Origin: an uncultured Lactobacillus sp.
Lineage (GTDB): Bacteria > Bacillota > Bacilli > Lactobacillales > Lactobacillaceae
Reading direction: 5' to 3'
NCBI RefSeq assembly: GCF_910589175.1
Contig: NZ_CAJURR010000017.1
Coordinates: 1-51,437 of the forward strand
DNA length: 51,437 bases
Shown here: positions 1-7,323 of the stretch, in pieces
How positions within the stretch are numbered: the stretch's first letter is position 1
How the letters are laid out: every line of letters begins with the position of its first letter
Position numbers and translations under genes: made by a program
Notes under the pieces: generated by a model
Database searches by the model: none
The model's input: only the letters and a program-made list of their open reading frames with translations
Told to the model about the DNA's origin: nothing

Positions 1-25
1 AAATGAACTTCAGCGTTCTTTTTTA
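1..25. terminator. Partial hairpin at the window edge
   Basis: A GAAC/GTTC stem with loop TTCAGC is followed on the plus strand by a run of T and flanked on the left by A residues. It looks like the right side of a terminator, possibly shared by glnA and an unseen plus-strand gene. The left arm may be cut by the window edge, so strength and direction cannot be judged. Confidence 0.35.
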
Positions 26-74
26 GTCTAGAAAATTACTTTTTTCCCAGACACTAGTAGTTTATCTAACTTAA

Positions 75-1412
75 TTAATAGCCCATGTAACGGTCTCTTT
101 CCCAATCAGAAACTGATTGAGTGTACTTAGACCATTCAAGGTTCTTAGAATCAATAAAGCTTTGAGTCAAGTGTTCACCTAAAGCTTCTTGAATTAATGG
201 GTCAGCCTTAAAAGCTTTTACAGCATTATGCAAAGTAGATGGAAGTGGTTTAATACCTCTCTTAGCTCTTTCTTCTTCAGACATTTCAAAAACATTAGAA
301 GTAATAGGAGCCATTGGCTTCTTAGCCTCTTTAATACCATTTAGTCCAGCAGTTAAACAAGCTGCAAGGAGAAGATATGGATTAGCAGTTGGATCAGCTG
401 AACGCATCTCTAGACGAGTGTTAATTTCTTCTGCATCTGGAATACGAACAAGTGGTGAACGGTTCTTAGAAGCCCAGGAGATATAAACAGGAGCTTCAAA
501 ACCAGGAATTAGACGTTTATATGAGTTAACAGTTGGATTACCAATTGCTGTAATTGCACGGGCATGTTCCAAAATTCCATTTAAGAAATAGAGAGCTGTA
601 TCTGATAAGTGGAATTCACCATCTTTATCATAGAATACGTTTTTACCATCTTTAAATAAAGACATATTAGTGTGCATTCCATTTCCAGCTTGACCTTCTA
701 CAGGCTTAGCCATAAATGTAGCATACAAACCATGCTTTCTTGCTACTTCACGAACAACCATCTTAAATGTTTGAACACGGTCGGCAGTAGTTAAAGCATC
801 ATCAAATCTAAAGTCGATTTCTTGTTGACCGTCACCTACTTCGTGGTGAGCTGCTTCAACTTCAAAACCAATATTTTCTAAAGTTTCAACAATATCACGA
901 CGACATCTTGCACCAGCATCGTCAGAAGTCATATCAAAGTATGAAGCATGATCAGGAACTTCAGTAGTCCAGTTACCATCCTCACCTAACTTAAATAAAT
1001 GAAATTCTGCTTCAAAACCAATATCAAAATCAGTAAAGCCCATTTCTTTCATTTCTTTAAGGACACGCTTCAGGTTATTTCTTGGATCACCTTCGAATGG
1101 TTCACCATTTGTCTTATGAACGGAGCAAACTAAGCGACCGATCTTTCCACCCTTTTCATCTCCCCAAGGCAAAACTGCCCAAGTAGAAAAGTCTGGATAT
1201 AAAACCATATCACTTTCTTCTAGACGAACAAAGCCATCAATTGAAGAACCGTCAAAACGAATATCATTAGTTAAAACTTTATCTAATTGACTAGTTGGAA
1301 CTTCAACAGCTTTAGATGTTCCGTTAATATCGGTAAAGGCTAATCTTAGAAAACGAACATCGTTATCTTTAACACTCTTTTTAATATCTTCTGCAGTAAT
1401 AGTTTTACTCAT
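75..1412 (-). CDS. glnA: Glutamine synthetase, type I
   Basis: Cytosolic dodecameric enzyme that makes glutamine from glutamate, ammonia and ATP. The 445-residue length is usual for the Gram-positive (Bacillus) GSI-alpha type. The beta-grasp motif GSSIDGF is at about residues 55-61, with an Arg in FVRLEESD just after it that corresponds to the feedback-inhibition Arg62 of Bacillus. Active-site segments include NRSPLVRIP and [14 protein letters not shown] three codons upstream extends the frame, but AGGTG sits about 8 nt before the ATG at 1412, so that ATG is chosen. miaA lies upstream, and the glnR gene usually found between miaA and glnA in bacilli is missing. Confidence 0.97.
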   Translation of the reverse strand: MSKTITAEDIKKSVKDNDVRFLRLAFTDINGTSKAVEVPTSQLDKVLTNDIRFDGSSIDGFVRLEESDMVLYPDFSTWAVLPWGDEKGGKIGRLVCSVHKTNGEPFEGDPRNNLKRVLKEMKEMGFTDFDIGFEAEFHLFKLGEDGNWTTEVPDHASYFDMTSDDAGARCRRDIVETLENIGFEVEAAHHEVGDGQQEIDFRFDDALTTADRVQTFKMVVREVARKHGLYATFMAKPVEGQAGNGMHTNMSLFKDGKNVFYDKDGEFHLSDTALYFLNGILEHARAITAIGNPTVNSYKRLIPGFEAPVYISWASKNRSPLVRIPDAEEINTRLEMRSADPTANPYLLLAACLTAGLNGIKEAKKPMAPITSNVFEMSEEERAKRGIKPLPSTLHNAVKAFKADPLIQEALGEHLTQSFIDSKNLEWSKYTQSVSDWERDRYMGY

Positions 1413-1504
1413 TGTACACACCTATTCTAAAGAACTATAATCCAATTTCAGAAGTGGTATAGTCCTTAAAAATCTATTCACTACTTGTGCTTATGCACAT
1501 GAAT

Positions 1505-1533
1505 ACAATAGCAGACCAAATTGGTCTCGTCAA
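1505..1533 (-). promoter_or_regulatory. glnA promoter with palindromic operator in the spacer
   Basis: On the minus strand there is a TTGACG -35 (1528-1533), a 17-nt spacer and a TATTGT -10 (1505-1510) with an upstream TG, giving an extended -10. The spacer contains a perfect inverted repeat, AGACCAA-A-TTGGTCT on the plus strand (1513-1527), abutting the -35. This looks like an operator, but it does not match the TGTNA-N7-TNACA GlnR/TnrA consensus. The protein that would bind it is unknown. Confidence 0.6.
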
Positions 1534-1616
1534 TAAATATTAATATTTCTTTAGCTATATTTTAAATTAATTGTTATAAAGAATACTAATAATACACTAT
1601 TATAACCATAAATTTT

Positions 1617-2537
1617 TTATTTGTTTAAAAATTCATTTATTTTTCTAAGAGCCTTTTTAGGTGCTTTTTCATCTTGCAAAGGATCAAGCCAAACAACAGG
1701 TAATTGGTGTTTGAAATATGTCAATTGACGCTTAGCATATTTTCTAGAAGCTTGTTTTAGTTTGTTCACACATTCATCTAAAGTCTTTTCTCCAGAAAAA
1801 TAGGGAAAGAATTCTTTATATCCAATAGCTTGAATTACTTGATGTTCACGAGACCTATTTTCATAGATAAACTTTGCTTCTTGTAGTAAACCACGCTCCA
1901 TCATTTTATCTACACGCATATTTATTCTCTGATAGACTTCTTCTCGATCACTATTTAATCCAAGAATTAAAGCATCATATCGCGGACTAATCTTTCTTTG
2001 TTGTTCACTAAACAATTTACCGGTTCTACTAATTACTGTTAATGCTCTAAGAGTACGACGACTATTTTGCAGCGCTATTTTTTCTGCTGCGGCTGGATCT
2101 TTCTCTTGAAGAAGCTCCCACAACTTATTTTCTCCATTCTCTTTTAGATATTCTTCCCATTGTGAATCAATGCTTGTTTGATACTCCCCTGGCTCACCCA
2201 GTTGGAGCTGGTTGACCAAGGCATTAATATAAAAGCCTGTTCCACCAACAACTAATGGAATAGCCCCATCACCAACAATTTTATCTACGGCTTTGGTACC
2301 TTCAGCAACAAAATCTTTAACAGAATATTCTTCAAAAATTGAACGTTGATTAATTAAATAGTGCTTTACTCGTTTTAATTCTTCATCTGTTGGCTTAGCC
2401 GTACCGATACTTACCTCTTGATAGATTTGCATTGAATCACCAGAAATAATCTCTGCATTAATTTTTGGGGCTAAATCTAACGCTAAGTCTGTTTTTCCGA
2501 TCCCGGTTGGGCCAATTAGTACAATAATTTTTTGCAT
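1617..2537 (-). CDS. miaA: tRNA dimethylallyltransferase
   Basis: Transfers a dimethylallyl group to N6 of A37 in tRNAs that read codons starting with U. The P-loop GPTGIGKTD is at about residues 9-17 and the DSMQIYQ segment at about 34-40. GGTGFYINAL and the QAIGYKEF segment are also family signatures. At 306 residues it has full length. It begins at an ATG and lies 195 bp upstream of glnA in the same direction. No hairpin terminator separates them clearly, so some read-through into glnA is possible besides the strong glnA promoter. Confidence 0.96.
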   Translation of the reverse strand: MQKIIVLIGPTGIGKTDLALDLAPKINAEIISGDSMQIYQEVSIGTAKPTDEELKRVKHYLINQRSIFEEYSVKDFVAEGTKAVDKIVGDGAIPLVVGGTGFYINALVNQLQLGEPGEYQTSIDSQWEEYLKENGENKLWELLQEKDPAAAEKIALQNSRRTLRALTVISRTGKLFSEQQRKISPRYDALILGLNSDREEVYQRINMRVDKMMERGLLQEAKFIYENRSREHQVIQAIGYKEFFPYFSGEKTLDECVNKLKQASRKYAKRQLTYFKHQLPVVWLDPLQDEKAPKKALRKINEFLNK

Positions 2538-2680
2538 ATAAAAACCTCTTATTTCTTGGTATCAATTCTAACAAAAATCTTCTTTTTCTTCAGAGTTAAT
2601 ATAGCAAAAGACTTTATTGAATTAAGAATTATTGCTAAAATTTGAGGTGATAAATAATTAATTTCTAGGGAGGCATTTGT

Positions 2681-2860
2681 ATGGCAAAGAAATTCGGTGC
2701 CGGTGTTGTAACTGGCGTTTTAGCAACTGTTGGTGCACTTGCAGCAGGACTTGCTACTTACAAGAAAAAGGTAGTAGAACCTGAGCAAAAAGAAGCTGAC
2801 AGAATCGAACAAAATAGAATTAAAGCCAACAGAAAGAGCTACTCAGCTCACCAAGGCTAA
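2681..2860 (+). CDS. DUF3042 family small protein
   Basis: A 59-residue ORF starting MAKKFGAGVVTGVLATVG. It has one hydrophobic Gly/Ala-rich segment (about residues 6-26) followed by a Lys/Glu-rich cytoplasmic tail ending SYSAHQG. It matches what I recall of the DUF3042 family, which is restricted to lactobacilli and relatives and has no known function. A strong Shine-Dalgarno (CTAGGGAGG, 2667-2675) precedes the ATG. It is a single-gene unit, divergent from miaA and closed by a hairpin. Its small size makes it easy to miss. Confidence 0.85.
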   Translation: MAKKFGAGVVTGVLATVGALAAGLATYKKKVVEPEQKEADRIEQNRIKANRKSYSAHQG

Positions 2861-2863
2861 ATA

Positions 2864-2907
2864 AAAAAGAGAGATTAATCCCTGTAAAAAGTGTTAATCT
2901 CTCTTTT
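2864..2907. terminator. Bidirectional terminator
   Basis: AAAAGAGAGATTAA and TTAATCTCTCTTTT form a long stem around a 14-nt loop. It lies between the convergent DUF3042 gene and the rhodanese-like gene and has U-runs on both strands. Confidence 0.85.
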
Positions 2908-3304
2908 AATATTTAGAGGCCTTAGTTTGACCATCCCATTTTTCAAAACCGTCTTTTAGCCAGTATACCCTTTCATAGCCCTTCTTTTGTAAAAAGCGGG
3001 CTGCTCTTACCGTCAAGGCATTTGAATCAGAATAAAGATAAACTGGTAAATCTGGACGAATTTCTTGATATTGATATTTGAACATTGTATAAGGAATATT
3101 ACGTGCTCCTAGAATATGTTCTTTTTTAAAAGGATTTTTTTCGCGTACATCAATAATTTGTGCTTTTCGCTTTCCCTTTTCAAATTCTTCGTTAGTTAAT
3201 GCACCACCGACTCTTTTTGATTGGATCCAGGTCCAAAGCCAACTCAAAGCAAAAGCCAAAATAATGATGATTAAGATAATGTTGATAATCCCAAAAATAT
3301 TCAT
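2906..3304 (-). CDS. Membrane-anchored rhodanese-fold protein lacking the catalytic cysteine
   Basis: 132 residues. An N-terminal transmembrane helix (about 5-27) is followed by a single rhodanese domain with IIDVREKNPF (about 50-59), HILGARNIPY (63-72) and LKDGFEKWDG near the C-terminus. The expected active-site Cys in the VYLY-C loop is Ser92 (VYLYSDSNAL), and the whole protein contains no cysteine. It resembles the YqhL group. It cannot work as a thiosulfate sulfurtransferase by the usual persulfide route, so a binding or scaffold role at the membrane is inferred. It is the last gene of the pbp2B-side cluster. Confidence 0.88.
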   Translation of the reverse strand: MNIFGIINIILIIIILAFALSWLWTWIQSKRVGGALTNEEFEKGKRKAQIIDVREKNPFKKEHILGARNIPYTMFKYQYQEIRPDLPVYLYSDSNALTVRAARFLQKKGYERVYWLKDGFEKWDGQTKASKY

Positions 3305-3339
3305 TAATTACTTACCCCTATATAAGAATTTCTATAGTA

Positions 3340-3570
3340 CTATGATAATCCATTACTATCTTTTGCGCTAGTTTCCTTTTCTTCTTCAATTTCATGTTCG
3401 TGACTTAAAATTAACTTTGCGTTCATGTATTCTTTCTTAGAAACTACACCTGCATGATATAAATTATCAAGTTCAATCCCCATCAGTTCTATGTCCCACT
3501 TACGTTTGCCAACATAAACAATAATATTGAATTTTTTTAATAGCTTTTGAACATCATGTAAATTTTTCAT
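3340..3570 (-). CDS. YqgQ family protein
   Basis: 76-residue helical protein whose core (about residues 4-58, VQKLLKKFNIIVYVGKRKW onward) matches the YqgQ (DUF910) family, small proteins of unknown function found next to the rhomboid gene yqgP in Bacillus. The Glu/Lys-rich C-terminal tail is a local extension. The gene starts 2 nt after the rhomboid stop codon, so the two are almost certainly translated from one mRNA. Confidence 0.85.
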   Translation of the reverse strand: MKNLHDVQKLLKKFNIIVYVGKRKWDIELMGIELDNLYHAGVVSKKEYMNAKLILSHEHEIEEEKETSAKDSNGLS

Positions 3571-3572
3571 TA

Positions 3573-4259
3573 TTAATTATTAATCACTATTCCCTGATGC
3601 AAACAGAAAACAACATAAATAATTGCTACTACTGCTGCAATAACTCGTAATTTATGATGATATTGTCTTAAATGAGCACTACCAAAAATTATTCCTAACA
3701 GAAAACCAGATATTAATCCACCAAGATGCCCTAAAATATCAATGTGACTTGCAAATAAATCAAGAGCTAAGTTAATGATGGCCAATGCTAAAGCTTGCCT
3801 TCCCAAATAGTTAATTGCGGGAATTGCACGATTGGCTAAATAAAGAGCAATTACTACACCAAAAAGTCCAAACAAAGCTGTAGAAGCACCAGCACTAACT
3901 ACAGAATCGCTTCCATATGCATAACTTAACAGATTTCCACCAACCCCTGATAACAAATAAACTGTTAAGAATCGCCAGTGCCCTAAAAGTGGTTCCATAA
4001 ATTGACCCATATAATAAATCATTACTGCATTAGATGCAATATGTAACCAGCCGATATGTAAAAATTGAGCTGTAAACAAACGCCACCATTGATGTTCAAC
4101 AGTAACAAGTTGATTATTCATCGCCCCAAGACGAACTAGGGTATTAATATTAGTCGAGCCACCCATTATTGTTTCAATTATAAAGACAACAAAGAGTACT
4201 ATTAAAATTGCATTTGTAACGAAAGTGCTAGAAAATCGATTAGTATTCAACTTTTGCAT
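3573..4259 (-). CDS. Rhomboid family intramembrane serine protease
   Basis: 228 residues with seven predicted membrane segments. The catalytic Ser sits in VSAGASTALFG (about residue 126) and the catalytic His in LGHLGGLISG (about 179). WWRLFTAQFLHIGWLHIASN is the typical L1-TM2 stretch. It corresponds to Bacillus GluP/YqgP, although it lacks the long cytosolic N-domain and C-terminal TPR domain of that protein. Substrates are not identifiable from sequence. Its place between yqgN and yqgQ matches the Bacillus order. Confidence 0.93.
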   Translation of the reverse strand: MQKLNTNRFSSTFVTNAILIVLFVVFIIETIMGGSTNINTLVRLGAMNNQLVTVEHQWWRLFTAQFLHIGWLHIASNAVMIYYMGQFMEPLLGHWRFLTVYLLSGVGGNLLSYAYGSDSVVSAGASTALFGLFGVVIALYLANRAIPAINYLGRQALALAIINLALDLFASHIDILGHLGGLISGFLLGIIFGSAHLRQYHHKLRVIAAVVAIIYVVFCLHQGIVINN

Positions 4260-4274
4260 TGTCCATCATCCCCT

Positions 4275-4832
4275 TCATTTAATTAAAATAAGATTTTCTA
4301 TTGGAATATCATGAGCCTCAATTTTCCACTTTGTTTGATCAAAAGCCTGAACAGAATTAGCCAGACTAAGAGTTTGAGTAGGATATTTCTTTAAAAAACG
4401 ATCATAATACCCACCACCAAAACCAAGTCGACTATTTTTATCTAACCCATAAGCTAGCCCTGGTACGATTATTAAATCTAAATCATTTTTTACCTCAGCT
4501 TTTGGATCGTGATTTTCTAAAACTCCAAACTTAGTTTTTTCCAAGGACGTATTTTTATTATAACGTGTAAATTCCATCTTTCTTTTTGGTAAACAGCGTG
4601 GAATATATACTTTCTTATTCATTTTCCATAAAGCAGCAATAATAGGGGCTGTATCCACTTCTAAAGCCATTGAAATAGAAATGCCAACATTCTCTGCTTG
4701 ATATAATAGTCGGCTTTTAAGTAGCTTTTCTTTTAAGATTTCATCTTCTAATTTTTTTTGCTGAGTTTTTTCAAATTTAGTCAGCTTTTTTATTTGTAAA
4801 TTTCGTAAATCTTTTTTATTAATTAAATTCAT
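4275..4832 (-). CDS. 5-formyltetrahydrofolate cyclo-ligase
   Basis: Converts 5-formyl-THF to 5,10-methenyl-THF with ATP. The substrate-binding segment KKVYIPRCLP and the C-terminal GLGFGGGYYDRFL-type motif (here RLGFGGGYYDRFL) are clear. A TTG at 4856 would give 193 residues, but it falls in the U-tract of the rpmG terminator. I prefer the ATG at 4832 (185 residues, starting MNLINKKD), although neither start has a good Shine-Dalgarno. It is YqgN in Bacillus and sits in the same order here. Confidence 0.85.
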   Translation of the reverse strand: MNLINKKDLRNLQIKKLTKFEKTQQKKLEDEILKEKLLKSRLLYQAENVGISISMALEVDTAPIIAALWKMNKKVYIPRCLPKRKMEFTRYNKNTSLEKTKFGVLENHDPKAEVKNDLDLIIVPGLAYGLDKNSRLGFGGGYYDRFLKKYPTQTLSLANSVQAFDQTKWKIEAHDIPIENLILIK

Positions 4833-4854
4833 TAAATAAAATATCATTAGATAC

Positions 4855-4880
4855 AAAAAAACAACAGGAATTGCCTGTTG
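4855..4880 (-). terminator. rpmG terminator
   Basis: On the minus strand, CAACAGG-CAATT-CCTGTTG is followed by seven U. It lies 7 nt after the rpmG stop codon and directly before the formyl-THF ligase gene. Expression of the downstream cluster therefore depends on read-through or a promoter that I cannot place. Confidence 0.8.
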
Positions 4881-4886
4881 CTTTGA

Positions 4887-5036
4887 TTACTTAGTTTCGC
4901 GGTGAAGTGTTACCTTTCTTTCAACTGGGCAATACTTCTTTAAAGCTAAACGTTCCGGATGCTTACGCTTATTCTTTTCAGATAAGTAACTTCTATCGCC
5001 ACATTCGGTGCATTCAAGGATAATATGTTCTGCCAT
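4887..5036 (-). CDS. rpmG: Ribosomal protein L33
   Basis: 49 residues, [18 protein letters not shown] to TLHRETK, a 50S subunit protein. It has the CxxC pair (Cys9, Cys12) and one more Cys in KKYCP, but the fourth Zn ligand is absent. This three-Cys pattern resembles Bacillus RpmGB more than the four-Cys RpmGA. The Shine-Dalgarno AGGTGG lies about 7 nt before the ATG. It follows pbp2B, as in Bacillus, and has its own hairpin terminator. Confidence 0.95.
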   Translation of the reverse strand: MAEHIILECTECGDRSYLSEKNKRKHPERLALKKYCPVERKVTLHRETK

Positions 5037-5108
5037 GTTTTCCACCACCTACTTATTTAGTTAACTGTTAAACTATACCATGTTTTCCGCACTTTTACCA
5101 GTACTTTT

Positions 5109-7208
5109 CTATTTATTAAGTTTGAAGTAATCTTCAACCATTGCCTTAGCCACTTGCAAAGTATATGAACCTTCTTTATCTGGGTCCAATCCTGGGAATA
5201 CTACAGCTACAGCAATCTCAGGATCTTTTGATGGAGCATAACCAACAAAAGTAGCGTTAATAACTTCTGGCGCATTTGGATTACCTGGATTATCTTCATC
5301 ATAGTAAAAAGTTTGAGCAGTACCAGTCTTACCAGAAATCGAAGGTTTAACATTCTTTAACGAATGGGCTGTTCCCCATGAATTAGTACCGTGAACAACG
5401 CGGTACATCCCTTGATGAATAACATCAAGTTGATCCTGAGTCCAAGGAATACGCATCTGAACTTGTGGTTTAGTATTATGAAGAATTGATACTTTATTAC
5501 CTTGTGAATTAGTTTCACCAACTGATTGAACTAAATATGGTCGCATACGATATCCACCATTAGCAATCGTTGAAATATATTGTACTAATTGAATTGGCGT
5601 ATAAGCATCATAGTTTCCATAAGACAAGTCAAGAACAGAACCTGTAAGCAATTGACCAGCTGAGTTATATGAACGACCTTGAATACCTGAAACTTCTCCA
5701 GGAAGGTCTACACCTGTTTTTTGACCCAAGCCAAACATTGCAAAATTACGTCTCAATTTAGTAAATGCATCTGAAGGCATTGAGATAAAACTATGTGGAG
5801 TATATTTAGCATTTACCCATCTTAAAGCCAATTGCATCATGTAAATGTTACTTGATACTTCTAGTGCCGTTGGAGCATCAAGACTACCAAATGTACCAAC
5901 TGGGTAAACAGATTTCTTAATTGGAGAACCTGGTAAGTAAATTGGCGTATCGGGCATTACATTGTTAGTTGGTGTAATGACACCATTCATTAATCCACCC
6001 GCAACGGTTGCTCCCTTAACTGCAGAACCCATAACAAAGGATTTATTAATTACACCTAACGCATCATCAGTATCTTTATTGGTCTTTGCATTATGATCAA
6101 TACCAGCAATCGCTAAGAGCGCGCCAGTCTTTGGATTCATAGCTACTGCATAGGCACCATTAGAATACTGAGTAGCACCCGCAGCTTTAGCAGCCGCATA
6201 TTGCTTCTTCAATGCATCTTCTACTTGTTGTTGATATTTAGCATTCATTGTCAAAATCAAACTGGCACCACTTTGTCCTTTATAGACAGTCTTAGTTTGT
6301 TCAACACCATCTCCGGACTTTGTAACTACCTGTGACTTAGACTTAGTTCCTTTAAGAAGCGGTTCATACTTTTCTTCTAAGTAACTTGTACCTACACGGT
6401 CATTTCGTGAGTAACCTTGTGTTAAGTAGTACTGCAAGTTATCACTTGGTAAACCAGCTTTTTCTGAAGAAACGGAACCAATAATACTTTTAATGGATTT
6501 TCCATTTGGATAACTTCTTGACCAGTCGGTTCCAATACCTACACCTGGTAATTCAGATAAATGCTCTCCAACTAATGCCATTTCTCGATCAGTCAGATCT
6601 TTATTCTTAATATAGATAGTGGATAAGGTGTATGCTCCAGAAATCTTATTAAAAATTAAGGCAGCTGTTTTTTGGCGTTTAGTAAAATGGATATCTTGTT
6701 TTTCAACACGCTTTAAAACATTGTCATAGATTTGACTTGAACTTAAAGCATCCCCATTACTGTCATAACGTTCAGATCGAGGCAACTTAGCTGTTTCCTT
6801 TTCTGATATTTTACTGTTAGCTAAATAATAATCATAGAGCTGTCTTTGGGTAGGTTCTTCATCATCAAGTGTTATATATTGACTTAAGCGATTAGAAATT
6901 TTATATATTTGACTAGACGTAATGCTAGAATTTTTGGTATAAGTAATTGCGTTATTAGCTTTATTACCTACCAAAACTTTACCGCTGCTATCATACATCA
7001 CACCACGTGGTACATTATTTGATACAATCTTTTGGTCGGTTTGCTGTACCTCTGCTTGAAAACGTCCACCGTAGAAAAGCTGTAAGTAGGCCAATTGACC
7101 AATTAATAATAAAAATAAAACTAAAATGACGCCCAAAATAATTTTCATTCTTAGGGGCGTCGAAGTGGAATTTCTATTCGAACCTTTACTCTGTTTTAAA
7201 TAATTCAA
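5109..7208 (-). CDS. Class B penicillin-binding protein, PBP2B type
   Basis: 699-residue transpeptidase for septal or elongation peptidoglycan, with one N-terminal membrane anchor (about 23-47). The non-catalytic dimerisation domain contains NNVPRGVMYDSSGKVL (about 64-79). The transpeptidase domain shows the SxxK motif in GSAVKG (about 397), SSN in EVSSNIYM (about 456) and KTGTAQ (about 625). It lies upstream of rpmG and yqgN like Bacillus pbpA, and the protein length fits the PBP2B/PBP2A families. No PASTA domains are present. Assignment to divisome or elongasome cannot be made from sequence alone. Confidence 0.93.
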   Translation of the reverse strand: MNYLKQSKGSNRNSTSTPLRMKIILGVILVLFLLLIGQLAYLQLFYGGRFQAEVQQTDQKIVSNNVPRGVMYDSSGKVLVGNKANNAITYTKNSSITSSQIYKISNRLSQYITLDDEEPTQRQLYDYYLANSKISEKETAKLPRSERYDSNGDALSSSQIYDNVLKRVEKQDIHFTKRQKTAALIFNKISGAYTLSTIYIKNKDLTDREMALVGEHLSELPGVGIGTDWSRSYPNGKSIKSIIGSVSSEKAGLPSDNLQYYLTQGYSRNDRVGTSYLEEKYEPLLKGTKSKSQVVTKSGDGVEQTKTVYKGQSGASLILTMNAKYQQQVEDALKKQYAAAKAAGATQYSNGAYAVAMNPKTGALLAIAGIDHNAKTNKDTDDALGVINKSFVMGSAVKGATVAGGLMNGVITPTNNVMPDTPIYLPGSPIKKSVYPVGTFGSLDAPTALEVSSNIYMMQLALRWVNAKYTPHSFISMPSDAFTKLRRNFAMFGLGQKTGVDLPGEVSGIQGRSYNSAGQLLTGSVLDLSYGNYDAYTPIQLVQYISTIANGGYRMRPYLVQSVGETNSQGNKVSILHNTKPQVQMRIPWTQDQLDVIHQGMYRVVHGTNSWGTAHSLKNVKPSISGKTGTAQTFYYDEDNPGNPNAPEVINATFVGYAPSKDPEIAVAVVFPGLDPDKEGSYTLQVAKAMVEDYFKLNK

Positions 7209-7323
7209 AATTCTAACCTCACTAAACTAGAATTGATTTTAGCAAAAAATGCATCTAAATTCTATTTTTCTCCCAGTGAAAATCGCAATAATTATATATT
7301 CTTAAGAAGTAGGGTATTTATCA

